From positions 23,111,103 to 23,175,102 of the forward strand of contig CM055908.1 of assembly GCA_029582155.1 (NCBI GenBank): a stretch of 64,000 bases of DNA, written 5' to 3'. The stretch is from Panopea generosa. Taxonomy: Eukaryota > Mollusca > Bivalvia > Adapedonta > Hiatellidae. This document shows, piece after piece, positions 34,801 to 45,245 of the stretch. Positions within the stretch are counted from its first letter, which is position 1. Each line of letters opens with the position of its first letter. The position numbers and the translations under genes were made by a program. The notes beneath the pieces are model-generated. The model was given only the letters and a program-made list of their open reading frames with translations. It was not told the DNA's origin and did no database searches.

Positions 34801-37662
34801 GCTGAACCACTGCTGTATTCATCAATACGAGTTTCTGTGTTCAACAAGTTATATATTAATGCACCGATATACAAATAAGAAGTTGACTACAATCTATACA
34901 AGTCATTACTAAATATAATTAAACATGCGGTCTGAAGAGAGTTTATATAAGTTAACGACAGAGGAAAAATAACTTTACATATTTAAATCATTCTAAAACT
35001 TTAATCAAAATTCAAACAAAAATAATTTATATTCCATATAATTACGCATAAACATTGTTACGTACTCAGTTCCAGGTTTTCTGCCTTCTTGTCTAGTTCC
35101 TCTGGAGCTGAGCCACTGCTGTATTCATCAATACGAGTTTCTGTGTTCAACAAGTTATATATTAATGCACCGATATACAAATAAGAAGTTGACTACAATC
35201 TATACAAGTCATTAGTAAATATAATTAAACATGAGGTCTGAAGAGAGTTTATATAAGTTAACGACACAGGAAAAACAACTTTACATATTTAAATCATTCT
35301 AAAACTTTAATAAAAATTCAAACAAAAATAATTTATATTCCATATAATTACGCATAAACATTGTTACGTACTCAGTTCCAGGTTTTCTGCCTTCTTGTCT
35401 AGTTCCTCTGGAGCTGAACCACTGCTGTATTCATCAATACGAGTTTCTGTGTTCAACATGTTATATATTAATGCACCGATATACAAATAAGAAGTTGACT
35501 ACAATCTATACAAGTCAATAGTAAATATAACTAAACATGAGGTCGGAAGAGAGTTTATATAAGTTAACGACACAGGAAAAGCAACATTACATGGTTAAAT
35601 CATTCTAAAATTTTGAAACCAAAATTAAAACTAGAATAATTTATATTCAATAGCATTACGCATAAACATTGTTACGTACTCAGTTCCAGGTTTTCTGCCT
35701 TCTTGTCTAGTTCCTCTGGAGCTGAGCCACTGCTGTATTCATCAATACGAGTTTCTGTGTTCAACAAGTTATATATTAATGCACCGATATACAAATAAGA
35801 AGTTGACTACAATCTATACAAGTCAATAGTAAATATAACTAAACATGAGGTCGGAAGAGAGTTTATATAAGTTAACGACACAGGAAAAACAACATTACAT
35901 GGTTAAATCATACTAAAATTTTGAAACCAAAATTAAAACTAGAATAATTTATATTCAATAGCATTACGCATAAACATTGTTACGTACTCAGTTCCAGGTT
36001 TTCTGCCTTCTTGTCTAGTTCCTCTGGAGCTGAGCCACTGCTGTATTCATCAATACGAGTTTCTGTGTTCAACAAGTTATATATTAATGCACCGATATAC
36101 AAATAAGAAGTTGACTACAATCTATACAAGTCAATAGTAAATATAACTAAACCTGAAGTCTGAAGAGAGTTTATATAAGTTTACGACACAGGAAAAACAA
36201 CATTACATGGTTAACTCATACTAAAATTTTGAAACCAAAATTAAAACTAGAATAATTTATATTCAATAGCATTACGCATAAACATTGTTACGTACTCAGT
36301 TCCAGGTTTTCTGCCTTCTTGTCTAGTTCCTCTGGAGCTGAGCCACTGCTGTATTCATCAATACGAGTTTCTGTGTTCAACAAGTTATATATTAATGCAC
36401 CGATATACAAATAAGAAGTTGACTACAATCTATACAAGTCAATAGTAAATATAACTAAACATGAGGTCGGAAGAGAGTTTATATAAGTTAACGACACAGG
36501 AAAAACAACATTACATGGTTAAATCATACTAAAATTTTGAAACCAAAATTAAAACTAGAATAATTTATATTCAATAGCATTACGCATAAACATTGTTACG
36601 TACTCAGTTCCAGGTTTTCTGCCTTCTTGTCTAGTTCCTCTGGAGCTGAGCCACTGCTGTATTCATCAATACGAGTTTCTGTGTTCAACAAGTTATATAT
36701 TAATGCACCGATATACAAATAAGAAGTTGACTACAATCTATACAAGTCAATAGTAAATATAACTAAACCTGAAGTCTGAAGAGAGTTTATATAAGTTTAC
36801 GACACAGGAAAAACAACATTACATGGTTAACTCATACTAAAATTTTGAAACCAAAATTAAAACTAGAATAATTTATATTCAATAGCATTACGCATAAACA
36901 TTGTTACGTACTCAGTTCCAGGTTTTCTGCCTTCTTGTCTAGTTCCTCTGGAGCTGAGCCACTGCTGTATTCATCAATACGAGTTTCTGTGTTCAAAATG
37001 TTATATATTAATGCACCGATATACAAATAAGAAGTTGACTATAATCTATACAAGTCAATAGTAAATATAACTAAACATGAGGTCGGAAGAGAGTTTATAT
37101 AAGTTAACGACACAGGAAAAACAACTTTACATATTTAAATCATTCTAAAACTTTAATCAAAATTCAAACAAAAATAATTTATATTTCATATTTCGATTCA
37201 TAACATTATTACGTACTCAGTTCCTGGTCTTCTGCCTTATTGTCTAGTTCCTCTGGAGCTGAGCCACTGCTGTATTCATCAATACGAGTATCTGCGTTCA
37301 ATATGTTCTCTATTAATGCCCCTGTGCAAAAGTGAAGCAGATAATATTACGGTAATCAAAAATCAATTAATATTTAATATTTATAATAAAACGAGATGTC
37401 ATAAACGTTATTTTCTCTGAGTAAAAAGCTGTTACAGTAGTAAAATCAGACACATTTTAGAGAAAACTAATACACAGTAAAGAGAAAAGGACATATTAAT
37501 ATATACCGAATAATATGGCACGACATATGCTTAGTTTCTCAAATACAGTTAAAACTTTTTTAAAAAAGAGGAATATATTGCAATATCATTAAGTATGAGT
37601 AGTATAAATGTACATACTGATTTCTAGGTCTTCTATCTTTTTGACGAAATCAACCTCTGGTA
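18533..37662 (-). CDS. Gene A: micro-exon gene with a 22-copy exon array
   Basis: Read 5' to 3' on the minus strand: a 45-nt exon (37662-37618), 22 tandem 75-nt exons (37291 down to 30777), then exons 30012-29947, 28851-28783, 27963-27955, 25193-25146, 23822-23739, 23126-23097, 22073-22053, 19535-19503 and 18570-18533 (stop TAG). Every intron is GT-AG and every junction is phase 1. The nine C-terminal exons match gene B exon for exon, with equal lengths and similar peptides. If all exons are used, the array adds 550 residues of acidic 25-residue repeats before a C-terminal region of about 130 residues with four cysteines shared with B. I recognise no domain. The 5' end (start codon, any signal peptide) is not found; weak candidates lie at 39.2 and 41.8 kb. 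Function is unknown. Confidence 0.75.
18619..18700 (+). repeat. Compound (CTGT)n(CT)n microsatellite
   Basis: About ten TCTG units are followed by about twenty CT units, inside the last intron of gene A. Confidence 0.98.
19155..19487 (+). repeat. 47-bp tandem repeat, seven copies
   Basis: Units contain TTGACGTTGCGTCCGTG, then CTACATGTGTTATTATAAAG. The spacing of GTCCGTG is 47 bp. The array lies just 3' of the gene A exon at 19503-19535, in its downstream intron. Confidence 0.95.
19503..19535 (-). CDS. Gene A 33-nt exon
   Basis: Acceptor TTTTTATTACAG, peptide GYCAHGKLKH, donor GTAAGGGTT. The gene B counterpart at 49506-49538 reads AVCKHGILSH, sharing the pattern C-x-H-G-x-L-x-H. Phase 1-1. 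Confidence 0.75.
19722..19818 (+). repeat. Compound (GA)n(GACA)n(CA)n microsatellite
   Basis: This is the reverse-complement type of the tract at 18619-18700, about 1.1 kb away. Confidence 0.98.
20980..21660 (-). pseudogene. Degenerate LINE reverse transcriptase in a gene A intron
   Basis: Minus-strand translation, with frameshifts and stops, gives FGFQNGESTTDAMFIL, then EAFDCVYRNAL, QGNLRNIKYMHKIVQSCVKS, SYFSVGLGDN and the catalytic DFADDMIILGDTAKDLQNSL (near 21150-21215), then YKEWS. The order matches non-LTR reverse transcriptase palm motifs. It is not functional. Confidence 0.75.
22053..22073 (-). CDS. Gene A 21-nt micro-exon
   Basis: Acceptor TATATTACAG, peptide TQKKIL, donor GTAAGTTATC. 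The gene B counterpart at 51990-52010 encodes TRLEIM with the same length and phase. Confidence 0.6.
   Translation of the reverse strand, partial: TLRRKY
22255..22615 (+). repeat. About 90-bp tandem repeat, roughly four copies
   Basis: Units carry ATATATCAGTCAACAACTTA, then TTTGATAGGCCAAATG, CAGAGACCCGCCTCAC and AAGTAATGACTAGCCAA. The spacing of TAGGCCAA is 90 bp. Confidence 0.9.
22640..22765. other. Intronic element conserved between genes A and B
   Basis: GGTCAATGGC and AACTACTCTACTTCGTCAG with TGCACCACG here match GGTCAATCGC and AACTACTCTACTCTGTCAG with TGCACCATG at 52795-52862. It lies in the same intron of both genes, where little else aligns. It may be regulatory or simply residual duplication homology. 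Confidence 0.5.
23097..23126 (-). CDS. Gene A 30-nt exon
   Basis: Acceptor TTTTATTTCAG, peptide KVDFDTLDN, donor GTACGTGATT. Gene B at 53247-53276 encodes KVDIDTLDE. Confidence 0.75.
23739..23822 (-). CDS. Gene A 84-nt exon
   Basis: It encodes RFLSTLPNNVVEKLFDLFA, then ELAYQRFS, in phase 1-1 with acceptor CATTTCAG and donor GTAGGTAAC. Gene B at 53952-54035 differs at only two residues that I can see. The segment is predicted helical and amphipathic by eye. Confidence 0.85.
23850..25140. other. Gene A intron, nothing recognised
   Basis: AT-rich; no exon with conserved splice sites and no clear transposon seen. Confidence 0.45.
25146..25193 (-). CDS. Gene A 48-nt exon
   Basis: Acceptor CATTTACAG, peptide GGSLMTYEEYEAWNE, donor GTAGGACAT. 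Gene B at 55687-55734 encodes GDSLMTFEEYEAWNK. Confidence 0.85.
25200..27950. other. Gene A intron, nothing recognised
   Basis: I found no exon-like segment shared with gene B. A compositionally distinct stretch near 26945-27240 may be an old transposon but shows no diagnostic ends. Confidence 0.4.
27955..27963 (-). CDS. Gene A 9-nt micro-exon
   Basis: A nine-base exon (AGCTGACAG) sits between a strong acceptor (CTTCTTCTTTTTCAG) and donor GTAAAT. It adds Leu-Thr plus two junction codons. Gene B has the same size of exon (AGATAACAG, 58852-58860) between equally strong sites and in the same order, which makes it credible despite its size. Confidence 0.6.
28175..28395 (+). mobile_element. tRNA-derived SINE, diverged, same family as 3826-4067
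   Basis: Recognisable parts are GTCTAAGGCGCCTCAAGATC, box-B-like TAGGTTCGATTTCCGC, GAGGTCTTCCTCCACCA and TGTTGAAAATGGC. It lies in a gene A intron in antisense orientation. Confidence 0.6.
28783..28851 (-). CDS. Gene A 69-nt exon
   Basis: It encodes SFFSCAKSAMMAIEQ, then GLDALFG, in phase 1-1 with acceptor TTTATTTACAG and donor GTAATCC. Gene B at 59631-59699 encodes SFFVCAKSAMLNIEQ, then DLDALFG. Confidence 0.85.
28918..29075 (+). repeat. Dispersed repeat carrying CRE and CCAAT motifs, copy 2
   Basis: It carries GGTCCGTTAAATAGTAA, TGATTGGTCAGTTGCTTC, the CRE TGACGTCA at 28998-29005 and GTTTAGTCAGTG. It matches copy 1 (reverse, 2270-2390) and copy 3 (54360-54495). Confidence 0.7.
29947..30012 (-). 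CDS. Gene A 66-nt exon
   Basis: Acceptor CTTGACAG, peptide SQSKGVTCVDVSVP followed by CLDRQDA, donor GTAAGCAC. Gene B at 60389-60454 encodes DESHKGVCANVSVP followed by CLDSLNA. Two cysteines are shared. Phase 1-1. Confidence 0.85.
30777..37291 (-). repeat. Tandem array of 22 coding exons (75 nt each)
   Basis: Exon copies start at 30777, 31084, 31392, 31698, 32002, 32310, 32614, 32921, 33228, 33536, 33842, 34147, 34455, 34760, 35066, 35372, 35680, 35988, 36296, 36604, 36912 and 37217; each is exactly 75 nt. Each has an AG acceptor (usually GTTGAACACAG), a GTACG donor and phase 1-1. The peptide is TRIDEYSSGSAPEELD, then KKAENLEL, plus one junction codon (Lys between copies). The period is 304-308 bp, with all length variation in the introns. 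Among copies 2-21 I see one amino-acid change (Glu to Asp, copy 11) but silent changes at several codons. The most 5' copy (37217) is most diverged. The unit is acidic with heptad-like Leu/Ile spacing, so a coiled coil is possible. Use of each copy in mRNA is unknown. Confidence 0.9.
37618..37662 (-). CDS. Gene A 45-nt exon upstream of the array
   Basis: Acceptor CTCCTGCCAG, peptide PEVDFVKKIEDLEI, donor GTATGTAC, phase 1-1. Its end (KKIEDLEI) resembles the array unit end (KKAENLEL), so it is probably a diverged relative of the array exon. Confidence 0.65.
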
Positions 37663-38309
37663 CTGGCAGGAGTAAATATAGAAAACATGAAAAGATTATT
37701 ACATAGATGTGTAAGAAAATAACATACGTGATAGTAAATGTTTTTTATTTTGTAAATGTATTTAACACAAATTTGAGCATAATGCAACCTATGGGTGAAA
37801 TTCAGTTTTATTGAAGGATCAGTATAACCATGACCAGTTGTTTTTAAGGAATATTTTATTCACATAAGTACATATATTAAGCATACATTTAACAATAAAG
37901 CATAAAGTCACACGTTAACATATTAACCATGATATTTTACTTAACTGGTAAACTATCTCAATTCACTATCTGGACCGAATTAAAGTCATACCCAAGACAT
38001 TGAATTATAAGTAATATTGAGATTTGCCTAGATATTGTTTTATATTTCCTAACAATTTACTTTACGGTTTTAATATGACTTGTATATAATATCCACTTGT
38101 TTGAACTCTTATTTTGTTGTTCACGTCAATTACTACTTGTACACATATCATAAGTCAGTGTCTACATTGTTTTGTGATCCGTTGGTATATTTGTTATTAC
38201 AAATTGGACACACTTTGTGAGTGATAATAAAATAAAACAGAAATAAGATTGATTCAACATCATCATAACCATCGTTTGTAATTGCTTGTAATTACATCCC
38301 TCCAGAAGA

Positions 38310-38890
38310 GTATACTCTAGATGTGATTAAAATACCAATGGCAGACTGAAACATCAGGTGAAAACCTGTTCCACATAACAATGGACGTCGGATTGAAACT
38401 GTTCTGATATGCGGTTTTCAGTGCAGATAACTGAATAAACTGATAGTTTTGTCTCTTTATGGTCTTTTCTAGTTTGTTTAAGTGGAGTACTTCGCCTAGT
38501 GTCAACTCAGTTATTGTAAGATTTGTAGAACATCGTGACCCGGGCAGCGATGCGACGGCGCTGGGGGATTTCCCACTTTAGGTCAGCCAACTTGACAGTG
38601 ACACTGCTGGCCCTGGTATAGTCATATTTGACTAATCAAGGCACCCTTGGCTGGACTTTCTCAAGTTGGTTGATCAGGCAGCTGGTTTGACCATACAGTT
38701 AAATAGTTTTCCAAGATTAGTCGGACGTACATGTACGTGCGGTATGCTTTCAACTTTGATTTTGGTGAACATGATGCTATGTTTCTCCTTATGAAGGACA
38801 TGGCAGAATAGGCCTTTTTAATTGTGTTATATAGCCCATTATTCGAATTTAGCATATCCAACAACTTGCTTCTCCGGTCTATAAACTCTC
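38310..38890 (-). pseudogene. Degenerate LINE, reverse transcriptase C-terminal region
   Basis: Minus-strand frames give SFIRRNIASCSPKSKLKAY, then LILENYLTVWS and NQLEKVQ, then RRRIAARVTMFYKSYNN and YQNSFNPTSIVMWN. This series is typical of the region after the palm in CR1/jockey-like LINEs. Stops and frameshifts show it is dead. It lies upstream of the gene A array in the same orientation. Confidence 0.8.
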
Positions 38891-39244
38891 AGAATGTGTT
38901 GATGAAAGTATTTACGACTAGTTGTCGTCGAGAACTGAAGAGAAAATCGCCGTGCAGATGTATGTATGAGTTGTACATGTTTCGAAATAAAAATATTAAA
39001 ACAACTTAAACGTATTAAGATCTTTAACTCAATTCTGTAAATTCTAGATCTGGGCTGTTTACTTTGCACTGTAAACGTTGGATTGTAAAAACAGCACTGT
39101 AATTAATTATTCAGAGTTTTCTAATATAATAAATACCAGAGAGGACACATCACTCGGTACATATATATGTGAGTGTGTGGGCATATGCGTGTGTAAGCAA
39201 GAAGTGTATGTGATTGTCTATGCAACATTTTAATTTATACTAAC

Positions 39245-39278
39245 CATTTTTCTTAACGTCTGAGACTCGTTTCCTCAG
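39245..39278 (-). CDS. Candidate 5' exon of gene A (34 nt)
   Basis: It lies between acceptor CCCTATTTCAG and donor GTTAGTA. The only open phase is 0 to 1, giving LRKRVSDVKKN, which would join in frame to the exon at 37662-37618. No gene B counterpart was found, so this is tentative. Confidence 0.35.
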
Positions 39279-39299
39279 CTGAAATAGGGAAAAAGAAAG

Positions 39300-41310
39300 T
39301 TTAAGCTTCTTGGTGCCGGTTTCACTAAACGGTATTTACTCATTCGTAAACCATAACATAAAAAGACCAATGTAAATAAAGAAAGAGTATTTTAAAAATT
39401 AAGTTGAGGAAAATCTCGCGTTTGGACCATTATGCATAGCTTTCCTTATTGTTGTTTAAGGCGGTGTATTGTGTTTACCCATGGTCATTTTGTTGAGATT
39501 TCCTTTTATTTTGAAGCAATGTTAGGTTTATGTTTTCCAAGGGATAATTTTGCTGAACTTTCCATATCCATGTAATTCAGCGTTATGCTTTTTTTTACCA
39601 TCGGGTTATTTTGCTTAGCAACCCTTATAGTTGTTCAAGGTTATGATAATACGTTAAGCTTTGCTTAACCTGGGGGTTATTTTGCTGAAGTTTTGTTTTC
39701 TTTTGTGAAGTACCTCGTTTCTGCATTGGTAGCATCACACTTTGACATGCGAATATCTTCTTATTATATGTTTCGACAATGAATTGGTATTTATTCAAAA
39801 ACATAAAATCTGATATAAAGTAATGTGATATCACTCACATAAATCACTATTACCACAGATGATCCAAGTAATGCTATGGCAATGTTAGTGTTGACTTATT
39901 GATATTTGTTCTTTATATATTAAATGAAATTTCTGTGAAGTATAGTATGACACATTGGTAATGATGCAACTAACTCTTCATTAATAATTAAACATATTTG
40001 TGATATTAAATCGATCTCGATAATTGTTAGGATGATTGCACTGATATAATTACTGATGGTATTTTAAAATAATGAATATTTAATTCTCAAATAAAAATAT
40101 TCATTTTACTATTTATTTTTTCTACATTTATTCCAAATCCTATTCTGAGAACATATTTACTGAAATAATAATGTTTGTTATTTTCGGCTTAGAACGTGTT
40201 GACCTATACTTAATATGATGGCCGTTATAATTGAACTTCATTTGCACGAGAGATGGGTCACACTTAATGTTGGCAGATCTTGTGACCCAAAACTCTTGCT
40301 TGTATCATTTTATAATTGTACTACTATTGTAACGTACTTGATTGTTTTTTTTATGTTTGCAAGCAATGAATATGTTTAAACTATTTAAACTATATATTAT
40401 ATTAGTTACCGTAATTCAACAATTCCTCCCAATCTCCAATTGTTTTAACATGTATCAGCTAAGTAAAAGCAAAATTTATGGAACAGGGTATTGAGTTTGC
40501 AAAATATGAAAAAATACGTTAATTGTTTTCCCATAATAGATTGTCATTGGTGCTCTTTTAAAACTCTTATATCATTTAGAAGTGATATGATGAAACACTT
40601 TTAAAAACTACGAAAACAAAACCCATACTATACCGTGTTTCCCACCGCATATATATATTTTATTTGTTTTAATGTGCAGGTGTATGGTTTGTATATTGGC
40701 TTATCTTGTTGCTGTGTATATGTTTTTATCATGCGGAGATGATCGTTATTGGTTTATGATTATCAATTCAAAATTTATCAAAAACTATAGAGGTTGTAAA
40801 AAGAAGAAAAAGAGATGTTTTCCTTCAGTGAAATGTATTTATTATTCTTTGTTTGAATACTTTTTCTCTTAACATTTTCTTTCACCAATTTGCTTCAAAT
40901 TACATATTTTTTAAAACGAAACAACTGATTCGAATTGTTCTACTACTAGTATATTTTTCTTATTCTGAATTGATAACTGCAAGCTAAGTATTATATAAAT
41001 GTCATTTATAGAGCATTTATATACTACATAATTTATTTTCAAATATAGTAGCCAAATAATCCCGATGGAAGTTAAATGTCAAACAAAGTGCACACTCGGC
41101 AGTTGATAAAAAGTGTGCACAGGATGAGTGTTTTTATATAATCAGTTATTGAACTATATGGCAAAAATCATCCTATACTTTAAAACAAATAGTTATTAAT
41201 CTATATAATAATATATATTAGAAAAAGATACATGTATACTAAACATAGTGCTTTTCAAAACATTAATAGTTTCTAAAACATTATGTCATCAAGGAATAAA
41301 AAAAGTATTT
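39300..41310. other. Region upstream of gene A array, nothing firm
   Basis: AT-rich. A 49-nt segment on the minus strand near 40411-40460, with good splice sites, ends in WEELLNY but does not fit the phase of the neighbouring candidate exon. Confidence 0.35.
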
Positions 41311-41590
41311 CTTATCTTGCAGAGTTTATGACCGAAACTCAAAACAAAAGCTAAGGCAAGAAACTTTAAACAATTTGCTTGATTCTTGATACGATTCTTG
41401 ATAAATGATTTTGTAATTGTAGATGTTTGAATAATACCACGACTGCTTCAGTTTAATTATGTGAGTTGTGTGCATTTGTTTGTATGTCTATGGCATATTT
41501 TTATTAATTTGAACTTGTAAATGGTCATAGGCAATGATTTGTTGATATGCCAATAAACTTGTAAACTTGTAAACTTATTATATTTATCTA
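41310..41590 (+). repeat. Possible 3' end of a LINE-like element
   Basis: A non-coding stretch ends in CCAATAAACTTGTAAAC with a repeated CTTGTAAA tail. This resembles retrotransposon 3' ends; no coding part is present. Confidence 0.3.
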
Positions 41591-41840
41591 AAAATAACAT
41601 TAAAACATTTTAATTTGGTAAATGAAACATCCCTGATAATGAGAATAACGTTTTATAAAGATTCTAAATATCAGGCTAATATAAAATTATCACATTATAT
41701 TGAAGAATATTTTTAAATAGTTTTTTTTCTTTACCTTTGACACTTTGATTGTTCATACATTTATTTCAATAAACAGATAATTATATATAAATTTGCAAAA
41801 GTAATACTATAAATATTTCTTAATTAATAAAATTGCTTAC

Positions 41841-41869
41841 TGTTGAGGCATGGATTAGGCACGAAGTCC
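41841..41869 (-). CDS. Candidate 5' exon of gene A (29 nt)
   Basis: It lies between acceptor ATCGCTGATAG and donor GTAAGCAAT. Read from phase 1 to 0 it gives TSCLIHAST and would join the 39278-39245 candidate in frame. There is no signal-peptide exon in view, so it is weak. Confidence 0.25.
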
Positions 41870-42214
41870 CTATCAGCGATAAAACAATTAACAAACGCAT
41901 TACGAAAAGTTAAATATGTCCCCTCGTCGCATGTACAGCAATAAAACTCAGCCGAGTAACACTTTTATACATGTACTCTCTACCCGATGAACATTTTGGA
42001 AAGCCACATGTAACCCCCGCAGATATTTATTATTTTCCCTCTTTAAGTCTATGTATTTAAATAATAATCCCCTGCATCCAGGTGTAACAATAAAATGAAG
42101 CGTAGTACAATAAAATGAAGCGTATTATTTTAAATGCATTATCTTTTATTATAATGAAACTAATCGTCTTCGGAAGGGTGGGGGCGGAGGTCAATAACTG
42201 CGTACTTCTACATT

Positions 42215-42483
42215 TTTGTGATAGAGGCAACAACTATTTTCGACAATGGGTTATTCTTTCAATGTAAATAACAATATTCCTACGGCTCCTTCGGAATAGA
42301 GCTTCTAGTTTCTAAATCTTCTTAAATATTTCCTAAGTTTAGCAAGTTCGTTTTTATTTGAAGATTGTAGTAAGGACAACAATTTGATATTTTGCGTCAA
42401 ATTGCCTTTTTTTAAAAAAAACCCAACTCAAATCATCGATTCCGTTATACTCATTAAATGGTCAGATCTATATTTTGCTAGGC

Positions 42484-42546
<63 letters not shown>

Positions 42547-43165
42547 ATCCATCCATCCATCCATCCATCCATCCATCCATCCATCCATCCATCTGTGATA
42601 GATATGGATTACGAATCGAACCAGTTCAATCTGATTGTGTAAATACTTTTGGATGTTAATAATTAATAACAGTGTGGCGCTCATCGATTTCGGACATCTT
42701 CCTGTGTGTATTACTATACTTATCATACACATGGCATTGTGTACTGGTGTAATTTAATACACATGCCAAAGTACAGATATCCAAAGAAATGTTATGAAAG
42801 GCTCTAGACGAAAAGATTTAGTTGTCATGGGAAGAAAAACATGGGCTTAAATGTTGAGAAACCGTTGTTTAGATACGGGTACAGGTACGTATGTTTGGAT
42901 TTTTCGGGGTATAAGGGACATAAATATGTTTAATTTAGCAATTAAACAATGGTTATCAGATTAACTGCTAGAGCTCAGAGCTTATATGACGTATTTGGTT
43001 TTAAATCGGTATACCAGGCAGAGTTATAAAGCACTTGATATGTTATATGTATGCTAGGTAGAGTTATGAATTGCTTGGTATGTTATCAGTTAACAGGTAG
43101 AGTGATAAAGCACTATGCATAGTATCGGTTTACCAAGTAGAGTTATAAATTACGTGTTATTTTTG
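42215..43165 (+). repeat. Segmental duplication, copy 1
   Basis: This matches 43165-44720 in order. Shared stretches include TTTGAAGATTGTAGT, TTGCGTCAAATT, CAGTTCAATCTGATTGTGTA and GCTCTAGACGAAAAGATTTA. Confidence 0.85.
42484..42593 (+). repeat. Compound (CTAT)n(CATC)n microsatellite
   Basis: About 15 CTAT units are followed by about 12 CATC units. The array is absent from duplication copy 2, which has a single non-repetitive stretch there. ORFs across it are repeat shadows. Confidence 0.97.
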
Positions 43166-44720
43166 TAAAAGAGGCAACAGTAATTTCCGACGATGGTTTA
43201 TCCTTTCTATGTTAATAACAATATTCCTGCAGTTCTCTAAACGCGGATAAAATCCGGAATAGAGCGTCAAGTTTCTAAACCTTCTTAAATATATTTGCTA
43301 ATTTGAGTAAGTTCTATTTTGTTTGAAGATTGTAGTTATGATACCAGTTTGATAATACTCGGCCTCACAACATAGTATTATTTATGAATTTATTTCTAAT
43401 ATCATTATACCTAGAACACACTAATACAAAACGAAATAAAAGTTTATTTGTTTTAAATTACCTGCTGTTTTCATTATCTATATTCTATTTAATGTGTTTT
43501 GTTGTTCTCCGGAGTGACTTACTGATATCGTAGTATATAGTTCACCGTAGGTATATGTAAGTATATATTTACAATGTGATTATGTAATATCATATATCTT
43601 GTTGTTGTAATGGTTTTGTAGTGATATACGGATCTTATACATGCCTCCGTTAAAGTGTTTGTATTGTGTAATATTTTTATGTTGGGATCTTAACTACCTA
43701 CAAACTATATCAGAAAAACTGCTTGTTATAGTGGGGTTCAATATCCAAAGATAAATTTTCATTTTTTAAATTGTGTTTTTGCATTAATTTTAGAAAAGTT
43801 CAATAAACTATTCAATAAAAATGAGTAATTCCAAGGATAAAAGCAAAAAGAAACATCAAACAAGATTAGTTTATACTCATTTATTTTAGCTCGATTGCGA
43901 TAAAATAAACCGCCCTCGAGTCCGCTTCCAGGGTAGAAACAGTACTAAGTTGTTTTATGAGAAGCATCGGGTCGAGCTAAGGATCGGAACCGTAACCTCT
44001 GTCGTGAGCGGCCAACACACTATCCATTACACTACCGCCCCCGCTTAAACATGGTTGTAGAGTTGTGTTATATTGCGTCAAATTCCCCTTTTTTTTTTAA
44101 AAAAATACTCAAATCATCGATTGCGTTATACTCATTTATAATCGGTCAAATCTATATTATGCAGATCACAAATATGAATTACGAATCGAATCAGTTCAAT
44201 CTGATTGTGTAAATACTTTTGGATGCTAAAAGTAAATAACAGTGTAGCGCTCATCGATTTCGGACATCTTCCTGTGTGTGTTACTATACTTAGCATACAC
44301 ATGGCATTGTGTACTGGTGTAATTTAATACACATGCCAAAGTACAGATATCCAAAGAAATGTTATGAAAGGCTCTAGACGAAAAGATTTAGTTGTCATGG
44401 GAAGAAAAACCTGGGCTTAGATGTTGAGAAATCGTTGTTTAGATACGGGTACAGATACGTATGTTTGGGTTTTTTCGGGGTATAAGGAATATAAATATGT
44501 TTATTTTAGCAATTAAACAACGGTTATCAGATTAACTGCTAGAGCTCAGAGCTTATATGACGTATTTGGTTTGGTATTGGTATACCAGGCAGAGTTATAA
44601 AGTACTTGATATGTATGCTAGGTAGAGTTATGAATTGCTTGGTATGTTATCAGTTAACAGGTAGAGTGATAAAGCACTATGCATAGTATCGGTTTACCAA
44701 GTAGAGTTATAAATTACGTG
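43165..44720 (+). repeat. Segmental duplication, copy 2, with a 0.7-kb insertion
   Basis: Homology to 42215-42395 runs to about 43340 and resumes at about 44070. The extra 43350-44065 includes the SINE at 43885-44047. Confidence 0.8.
43885..44047 (-). mobile_element. tRNA-derived SINE or tRNA-like fragment
   Basis: The minus strand starts GGGGGCGGTAGTGTAATGGA, with box-A-like TAGTGTAATGGATAG and box-B-like GGTTCCGATCC, and a short body with GAAGCGGACTCGAGGGCGG. It is not the same family as the other SINEs. Confidence 0.5.
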
Positions 44721-45245
44721 TTATATTATCGGTATACCAGTAAGAGTGTTAAATATTGGTGTATCAAGTGCTATACCAGGTAGAGTGATAAAGCATTTGG
44801 TATGTTATTAGTATGTTAGGTAGAGTGAGAAAGTACTTGGTACATTATCGGCATACCAGGTATACGTATAGAGTATACTTGGTATGTTATCGGTATACCA
44901 GGTATGCGTATAAAGTATACTTGGTATGTTATCGGTATACCAGGTATGTGTATAACGTTTACTTGGTATGTTATCGGTATAACAGGTAGGCGTATAAAGT
45001 ATACTTGGTATGTTATCGGTATACCAGGTATGCGTATAAAGTATACATGGTATGTTATCGGTATAACAGGTAGGCGTATAAAGTATACTTGGTATGTTAT
45101 CGGTATACCAGATATGCGTATAAAGTATACTTGGTATGTTATCGGTATACCAGGAATGCGTATAAAGTATACTTGGTATGTTATCGGTATACCAGGTATA
45201 AGTATAAAGTATACTTGGTATGTTATCAGTATACTAGGTAAAGTT
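44565..45245 (+). repeat. 42-bp tandem repeat with palindromic GGTATACC core
   Basis: The unit is GGTATGTTATCGGTATACCA, then GGTATGCGTATAAAGTATAC. It is degenerate at 44565-44820 and regular to 45245. A degenerate version lies in duplication copy 1 at 43005-43165. The open frame along it is a repeat artefact because 42 is a multiple of three. Confidence 0.95.

Noticed and set aside
30777-37291. CRISPR-like regular repeats
   Set aside because: The spacing is regular, but the conserved 75-nt units are exons with splice sites, the intervening sequences are also conserved, and the genome is eukaryotic.
40411-40460. Possible gene A exon encoding a WEELLNY end
   Set aside because: Splice sites are good, but it runs from phase 0 to 1 and cannot join the 39278-39245 candidate in frame. 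There is no counterpart in gene B.
43470-43486. Possible first exon encoding Met-Lys-Thr-Ala on the minus strand
   Set aside because: An ATG and a phase-1 donor are present, but no signal peptide follows in any exon I can join. It is too short to support alone.
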